From Lepidostoma basale (Eukaryota > Arthropoda > Insecta > Trichoptera > Lepidostomatidae), in contig JAHDVF020000578.1 of the NCBI GenBank assembly GCA_022606425.2, positions 124,001-188,000 on the forward strand: a stretch of 64,000 nucleotides of DNA, in the 5' to 3' direction. Each line of letters starts with the position of its first letter. The first letter of the stretch is position 1. Shown here in pieces: positions 59,150 to 64,000 of the stretch. The translations under genes and the position numbers were made by a program. The notes under the pieces are model-generated. The model worked only from the letters and a program-made list of their open reading frames with translations. It was not told where the DNA came from and made no database searches.

Positions 59150-59452
59150 ATGCTATCACCGGGACATGGCGGCTCCCGTTCCGCCATTACACAACTTTCC
59201 CGCCTTCGAACTGTCACACGGCTCCCAAAATGGCGGCCATTCCTGTTCACACATAACGGCCGGCTCACACAATCGATTACGACAAATAAATATAATCAAT
59301 CGACAATTAGGGATGGTTCGCTTTACAGTTATTTCCGATTGTCCGTCAATACAACTGCTCGTTTTCCCACACGCATGAAAAGAATTTTCCCGTACGCCAT
59401 CACGGAATCAAAATGGCGGACTATTGCGCGTAACGTACCCGTCCGACGATAG
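59150..59452. promoter_or_regulatory. Candidate promoter region with ATGGCGG and E2F-like words
   Basis: About 300 bp with higher GC and no repeat match. ATGGCGG occurs at 59,166 (ACATGGCGGC), 59,229 (AAAATGGCGGCC) and 59,412 (AAAATGGCGGAC). CCGCCATTA faces the other way at 59,180. TTTCCCGCC lies at 59,196-59,204. AAnATGGCGGC is the YY1 consensus, usually just downstream of transcription starts. Open frames here have no domains. No splice donor stood out. Confidence 0.4.
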
Positions 59453-59800
59453 TTAATTATTTATTATATTGATCATAATTACACACGAAGCTTATTCATT
59501 AGTTTTGTGTCTATTATTCTGACAATATCGTGGCGCGAAGTTCACTGCGCTCTGTTAATACTGCCTATTATTAATTGAAAATGACAGTTCACAATTAACG
59601 TTGATAAATGCATTCATATAAACAATACTATATTTTTTGATCTGTATAAATGACCAGTTTTCAATTTAACTTTATAAAGTTAAACTCTTCATATTTTATA
59701 CTAGTATTTATGTTCTATTGCTTCTAATTTTGAAAATTTGGTTTGGTTCATGTGGTGCTCCCGTAAATTTGAAGATATTTCGTGTATAAATGAATTGTTT
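59453..59800. other. AT-rich stretch
   Basis: Nothing recognised. Confidence 0.3.
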
Positions 59801-59802
59801 CG

Positions 59803-59884
59803 GAAGTATGGAATGCCGCATCGGTTAAAGTGTGACAGTCCATTCTTTCTGCCTACCCTTTCGGTTAGTTTGTTAGTTAGTTAT
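59803..59884 (+). mobile_element. SINE-2 3' fragment
   Basis: GGAATGCCGCATCGGTTAAA, GTGTGACAGTCCATTC, CTACCCTTTCGGTTAG: the GGAGACGGCGTGATG segment is deleted before the (TTAG) tail. Confidence 0.8.
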
Positions 59885-59984
59885 TTATGTTCTAAATCTA
59901 CTATTATTTCAAAGTACTCGCATCGCAATTGAATGCAGATGTATCTTAATATTGAAAAGTTTAATATCGTTAAAATCGTTTATC

Positions 59985-60070
59985 TAGAAGTTTTGTTGTA
60001 TTTGATTGGAGTTAAATTTTCCGCTTTGCTAGGCCATTATCAAATATGACAAGAATCAAATCCGTGTCCT
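59985..60070 (+). repeat. CATGTTTYG-family repeat, diverged
   Basis: TATCTAGAAGTTTTGTTGTA, TTTTCCGCTTTGCTAGGCC, ATTATCAAATATGAC. Confidence 0.5.
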
Positions 60071-60239
60071 TTTATTAACCTGAGTTAATGGAGCAGAATA
60101 AAGTTATTATGATAATTGATGTGTTTTAATTATACATTGTAAACAGTATTTAAGGAGCATGAGAAAACCTCAAAAAAGAATTGTTTATTATACTATTTTA
60201 AATACAGTGTGTATAAATATTAATAATAAGAGCGAGGTT

Positions 60240-60785
60240 CACAGCTGTATACATCAGGCTAGGCTTGCATTAAATAAAAAGGTCGAAAATAAGAGAATCG
60301 AATAATATAGACCTAAAACTGAGAATACTCTTCATCAAGACCTACGTATGGAGTATCTTGATGTACGGCTGCGAGACATGGTGCCTATCTAAGAGATAAA
60401 CGGAGACGAGAGGCTTTTGAGATGTGGTCCTATAGAAGACTATTAGGAATTACCTGGAGAGACCACATTACAAATGAGGAAATTCTCCAAATAATCGAAG
60501 GAGGAAGGCACCTGCTCAGGACCTTGTCCGAAAGGTGTGCAAGATGGATCGGCCATGTAATGCTACAAGAAGGCCTCTTGCATGCCATAATGAAGGGGTT
60601 GACCGAGGGGACAAACTCTAGAGGACACCCACGCCGAGAGTACCTAGAGGACCTATTGGTGGACGTGCGCTGTTCATCATATGCAGATTTCAAAAGAGCC
60701 GCACAAGACAGGGAAGAATGGAAGAGAAGAATAAAGGAAATTGCTTCAAACCAATCCCAAAATTGAAACGAGAGAGAGAGACATA
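60240..60785 (+). mobile_element. RTE-like LINE-D 3' fragment
   Basis: A shifted start (KTYVWSILMYGCETWCLSKR), then a 114-codon open frame: MWSYRRLLGITWRDHITNEE, ILQIIEGGRHLLRTLSERCA, RWIGHVMLQEGLLHAIMKGL, TEGTNSRGHPRREYLEDLLV, DVRCSSYADFKRAAQDREEW. YRRLLxISWxDHxTNEE and WIGHVMxxxGLL are typical. Ends GAGAGAGAGAC. Confidence 0.87.
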
Positions 60786-61499
60786 TTAATATAATGTAAA
60801 CTTAGTTGAAGATTTTTAATGATTTTTTTTACAATTTAAGGGTGCAAATCCCATCCCCCCCCAAATCCCTCCTTGTTACAAATGTTCATGTTTTAGAACT
60901 TTTCACCTCTCTAGCCCCTCAGAAGAAATTTAAAAGCGAAAATAACCCTTTTCATCCCTCCAAATTATGGAAAAGTAATAAAAGTAGGTCGGGGGCTCTC
61001 TCCCAAAAACGGTGGGTGATGAGGGAAAAATGAGATCATATTCGAGTACAAAAGTCATTTTACATAAGAATCAGCAATATTGGTGTCAGGGGCAACAATT
61101 TTTTTTTGCCGACCAGTGTAATTAAAGTCAGGAAACTGGCTACTTGGAATATGTAAAAAGGGCTCTAAAACAAACATTGACTCGACAAATTGTTAAACAA
61201 AAGATCTAGGCAGTTGCCAAATAAGTAGAAAAATAATGTCTTGGCTCTAAAACACCTGCAAATAGACCAGTCTCGTTGTAGATTAGCTAGCTGAATATAA
61301 AAAGAATTTTTTTCCAAATGATAATCAAAAGCTAAGGAACCTAATATGATATAAACGAAAATTAAAACATTATTACATATTTGAAACGTAATGTAAAGGA
61401 CAGAACGATTAATTTGACATATACAAAACGTAAATTTTATAGTTGAAAGACTCGATCGCTTCCTTGTATTAACCCATTATTATTTTTTCTTATATCAGG
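60786..61499. other. Unassigned stretch
   Basis: A C-rich piece near 60,845-60,910 (CCCATCCCCCCCCAAATCCC) and featureless AT-rich DNA up to the LINE-A2 copy. Confidence 0.3.
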
Positions 61500-62669
61500 A
61501 AGTGACTGAAATTACTAACGTTAATAAAGTATTAAAATATTATATCGTAGATAGAGGTAAACTGTGGGAAATAGTGTCGGAATATGGAATAAGCACAAAA
61601 CTGATCATGGCAATTACATCGCTGTACACGGAAAGCACTGCTAGTGTCAGAGTAAATAGGGATCTTACAGCCTGGTTTGATATCAATAAATGTGTCAAAC
61701 AGGGGTGTGTAATGTCTCCATGGTTGTTTAATCTATATATGGACAAGTGTATGAAAGAGCTGAAAGGGTTGGAAGCAGGTGCAAAAATGAACGGTGTGTC
61801 AGTAAGCTGTTTGTTGTATGCGGACGACGCTGTGCTACTTGCAGACAACGAGCATGAACTGCAAGCCCTGGTGTCTAGTATGTATGAGGTATGTAAGCGA
61901 TACGATTTGATGATGAATGTGAATAAGTCCAAGGTAATAAATTTCGAAAAAGAAGGAAGCATGACAGTTTGCAACATTAGTTTAAACGGTGAAAATATGG
62001 AACAAGTGGATGAATTTGTTTATTTAGGAAGTATATTTACAAGGGATGGGAGGGTGGAGAAGGATATTGAAAGAAGGGTTGGGGCAGGCAACAGTATAAA
62101 TGGTGCACTTAAAGTTGTCATCGTAAACAAAAGCCTATTCAAAAAAGCTAAGATGGCAGTGCACAATGGTGTTCTTGTGCCGATCCTTATGTATGGAAGT
62201 GAAGCATGAAACTGGCAAAAGAAGGATGAAAGTAGAATAAATGCAGTAGAAATGAGATCTCTAAGACAAATGTGTGTCAAATCTGTATATGATAGAGTGA
62301 CAAATGCAAGTATAAGAAGTGAATGTGGTGCGAATGAAAGTGTAATGAACAAAATAAGGAAAGGGTCATTAAGATGGTTTGGACACATGGAAAGAATGAG
62401 TGAAGACAGAATGGTAAAGAAGGTATATGTAAACGGCGTGAACGGGGCTAGAAATAGAGGAAGGCCGAGGAAAACGTGGCACGATCAAATCAATCAAATA
62501 TTGAATGTCGGTCACGTGAGGAGTCGGAGAAATCGACGTGCGTGCATGACAAGATGTATGAATGTAGAGGAATCGAGAGAAGTATGTCAGGACAGAACAG
62601 TGTGGCGTTCCATTCTTTCTGCCTACCCCTCCGGGGAGACGGCGTGATGGTAAGTTAGTTAGTTAAATA
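61500..62669 (+). mobile_element. LINE-A2, longest and nearly intact copy (reverse transcriptase to 3' end)
   Basis: One frame from 61,502 to the stop at 62,645 with a single nonsense codon (TGA at 62,207-62,209, where relatives have TGG for W in EAWNW). Order: palm motif VKQGCVMSPWLFNLYMDKCM, catalytic LLYADDAVLLADNEHEL (61,814 onward), GxSK block MMNVNKSKVINFEKEGSMTV, EFVYLGSIFTRDGRVEKDIE, RRVGAGNSINGALKVV, HNGVLVPILMYGSEA, RMCxKSVYDRVTNAS, SLRWFGHMERMSEDRM, GRPRKTWHDQINQ and the Cys-bearing end RRACMTRCMNVEESREVC. The stop codon is followed at once by TGG(TTAG)n, so the 3' UTR is almost absent. The 5' half (endonuclease, fingers) is missing by truncation. The family looks RTE-like from its short tandem-repeat end, but the clade is unproven. 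Confidence 0.95.
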
Positions 62670-62785
62670 TTATATCCCTTTAATAAGCTGCGTATGTTAT
62701 TAAGCATTAATGGGTTATGAAATTATTTTTGTGTTTATCGTTTTTATTTACTATAATTTTCTCCGAATGCATTAGTGTATTTTAG

Positions 62786-62887
62786 ACACAATAGACAAAA
62801 ATAAAGTATGTCCATATCTTCTTCTTCTTCTTTTTTTATGAAGAAGAAGAAGATATGGACATACTTTATTTTTGTCTATTGTGTCAT
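62786..62887. repeat. Perfect short palindrome
   Basis: ACACAATAGACAAAAATAAA, GTATGTCCATATCTTC, (TTC)n, centre TTTTTTTATG, then the inverse. Arms of about 46 bp. The (TTC)n suggests that an RTE-like tail lies at the fold. Confidence 0.85.
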
Positions 62888-63128
62888 ATCGAGTTTTTAA
62901 GTATAAAGACTACATAAATTCTCTATGAAAATTTATTTATCTATATTTCTATATTTTTCGGATGGATTCGTATGTGTTATTTTTCTTCGATCGACGTTTC
63001 TGCGCACATTTTTCTTTAATTACAAAAAAATGCAATGAACGTATTCAATATTCAGGAAAAGGTATATTTTATAGAAGTTTTATGACATTACAAGAGCAGT
63101 TTAATATATTTAGTATCGTTATAGCGAT

Positions 63129-63260
63129 ACCCATCACACCGCGTCTCCCGCGGGGCGAAAAGAGAAGGATGGAGTGCCGCATCAGTAAAAGTGTGACAGT
63201 CCATTCTTTCTGCCTACCCTTTCGGGGAGACGGCGTGATGGTTAGTTAGTTAGTTAGTTA
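63129..63260 (+). mobile_element. SINE-2 copy, 5'-truncated
   Basis: CCCATCACACCGCGTCTCCC, GCGGGGCGAAAAGAGAAGG, ATGGAGTGCCGCATCAG, then the LINE-A2 end and (TTAG)n of four units. Confidence 0.85.
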
Positions 63261-63261
63261 T

Positions 63262-63789
63262 AGCGAGGCATATTTATTGTTTATTTAGCAAGATGTTTCG
63301 CCTTGCTAGAAGCGGTTTCAAAATTGAATAATAAAGAAAAGCACTGTCCTTCAATATGATAAAAATATGAGAAAATGTATTGTTTTCAATATATTGTACA
63401 GTTTTAATGCAAAGTCTTATGACATTGATTAAGCTACTTTAATCTTATTCAGATGTCGTTAGTTGAAGAATTATTTAGACACGTTGTCATGACTACTGTT
63501 TATATTAAGCAAATGCTATGAACATCTTTACGATCATTTCTTAATAAATATTTTTTTCACTTTAAACCAAGAATTTAAAGCAATGGTATTTGAATTTATT
63601 AAACAATTTCCAATGTGAGCAGAAAATATTGCAATATTATGAATAAGGAATCTGGTAGTGTTCTGGTTTGAACCTAAGTCTTCTGGATTTGAAGCTATGC
63701 GTTAGACCTCTACCCTTGACTTATAATTTGAAATTAGACAAGCACAAATTACATACATATTTTTTGCAGTGTTTCTAAAAATGAACTTA
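63262..63789. other. AT-rich stretch
   Basis: AAGATGTTTCGCCTTGCTAG at 63,288 is a CATGTTTYG-family scrap. Nothing else. Confidence 0.35.
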
Positions 63790-64000
63790 CAATCACGCCG
63801 TCTTCCCGAAGGGATGGGCAGGAAAACGGACAGCCACACTGTTCTTTCCTGACATACTTGACACGATTCCTCAACATTCATATATCGTGTTATGCACGCA
63901 CATCGTTTTCTCCGACTCCTCACATGGCCGACATTCAATATTTGATTTATTTGATCGTGTCACATTTTCATCAGTCTGGGAAGAAAGAAGGGATTATCTC
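63790..64000 (-). mobile_element. LINE-A2 3' fragment, cut by window end
   Basis: ATCACGCCGTCTTCCCGAAG, then minus MNVGHVRSRRKRCACITRYM, NVEESCQVCQERTVWLSVFL. It extends beyond the window and near the edge is joined to unrelated TCTGGGAAGAAAG. Confidence 0.85.

Noticed and set aside
1..64000. CRISPR array, operon or prophage
   Set aside because: No regularly spaced direct repeats; the dispersed repeats are LINE/SINE copies, and there are no prokaryotic gene signals.

Overview
The window reads as transposon-dense, AT-rich insect nuclear DNA. Lepidoptera is the likeliest group, judged only from the company of repeats: RTE-like LINEs with short tandem tails, a tRNA-derived SINE, a DD41D mariner, Penelope-like repeats and hAT/Harbinger-type miniature elements. 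Nothing looks prokaryotic: there are no operons, ribosome binding sites, rRNA genes or CRISPR arrays. Almost every open frame longer than 100 codons is a piece of a mobile element. Species and clade names are inferences.

The dominant component is one LINE family, called LINE-A here, with about 30 fragments on both strands. Nearly all are 5'-truncated and end at the same 3' terminus, where the stop codon is followed within a few bases by a tandem tail. Three subfamilies can be told apart. A1 ends TGATGG(TTTG)(TTG)n. A2 and A3 end TGATGG(TTAG)n but differ in protein sequence. The best copy (61.5-62.67 kb) keeps the YADD reverse transcriptase motif and has one nonsense codon. A short non-autonomous repeat (SINE-2: 8.5, 12.2, 52.1, 59.8, 63.1 kb) carries the same terminal ~65 bp as A2 and so probably borrows its machinery.

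Other LINEs are B/C/D-type RTE-like tails with (AAG)n ends (0.7, 3.4, 9.0, 14, 17.5, 18.1, 19, 23, 32, 33.2, 35.2, 50.1, 55.2, 56.7, 57.1, 60.4 kb) and CR1/Jockey-like E elements ending in AATCAAATCAG (16.5, 22.4, 26.7, 32.7, 35.8-37.1, 38.4, 50.7, 52.9 kb). A tRNA-derived SINE with A and B boxes and an (AAT)n tail occurs about eleven times and is nested inside LINE-A copies at 25, 31 and 58 kb. DNA transposons are a decayed mariner (53.7-55.0 kb), a Harbinger-like MITE with TTA duplication (22.59-22.85 kb) and a hAT-like MITE with an 8-bp duplication (37.6-38.0 kb).

The most unusual layer is a set of inverted-repeat or Penelope-like elements carrying hammerhead ribozyme motifs. Two, at 15.36-15.41 kb and 18.04-18.08 kb on the minus strand, have every catalytic nucleotide and a fully paired stem I. 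Several more are degenerate.

Host gene signals are few. A convincing first coding exon lies at 10,588-10,784 on the minus strand, with a consensus splice donor, a mitochondrial-style N-terminus, and NRF1-like and CCAAT motifs upstream. A candidate non-coding first exon lies at 47,545-47,701 (+) with initiator and DPE at exact spacing. A GC-richer patch with repeated ATGGCGG and E2F-like motifs lies at 59.15-59.45 kb. Two unrecognised protein-like frames are at 28.5-29.15 and 51.78-52.01 kb.
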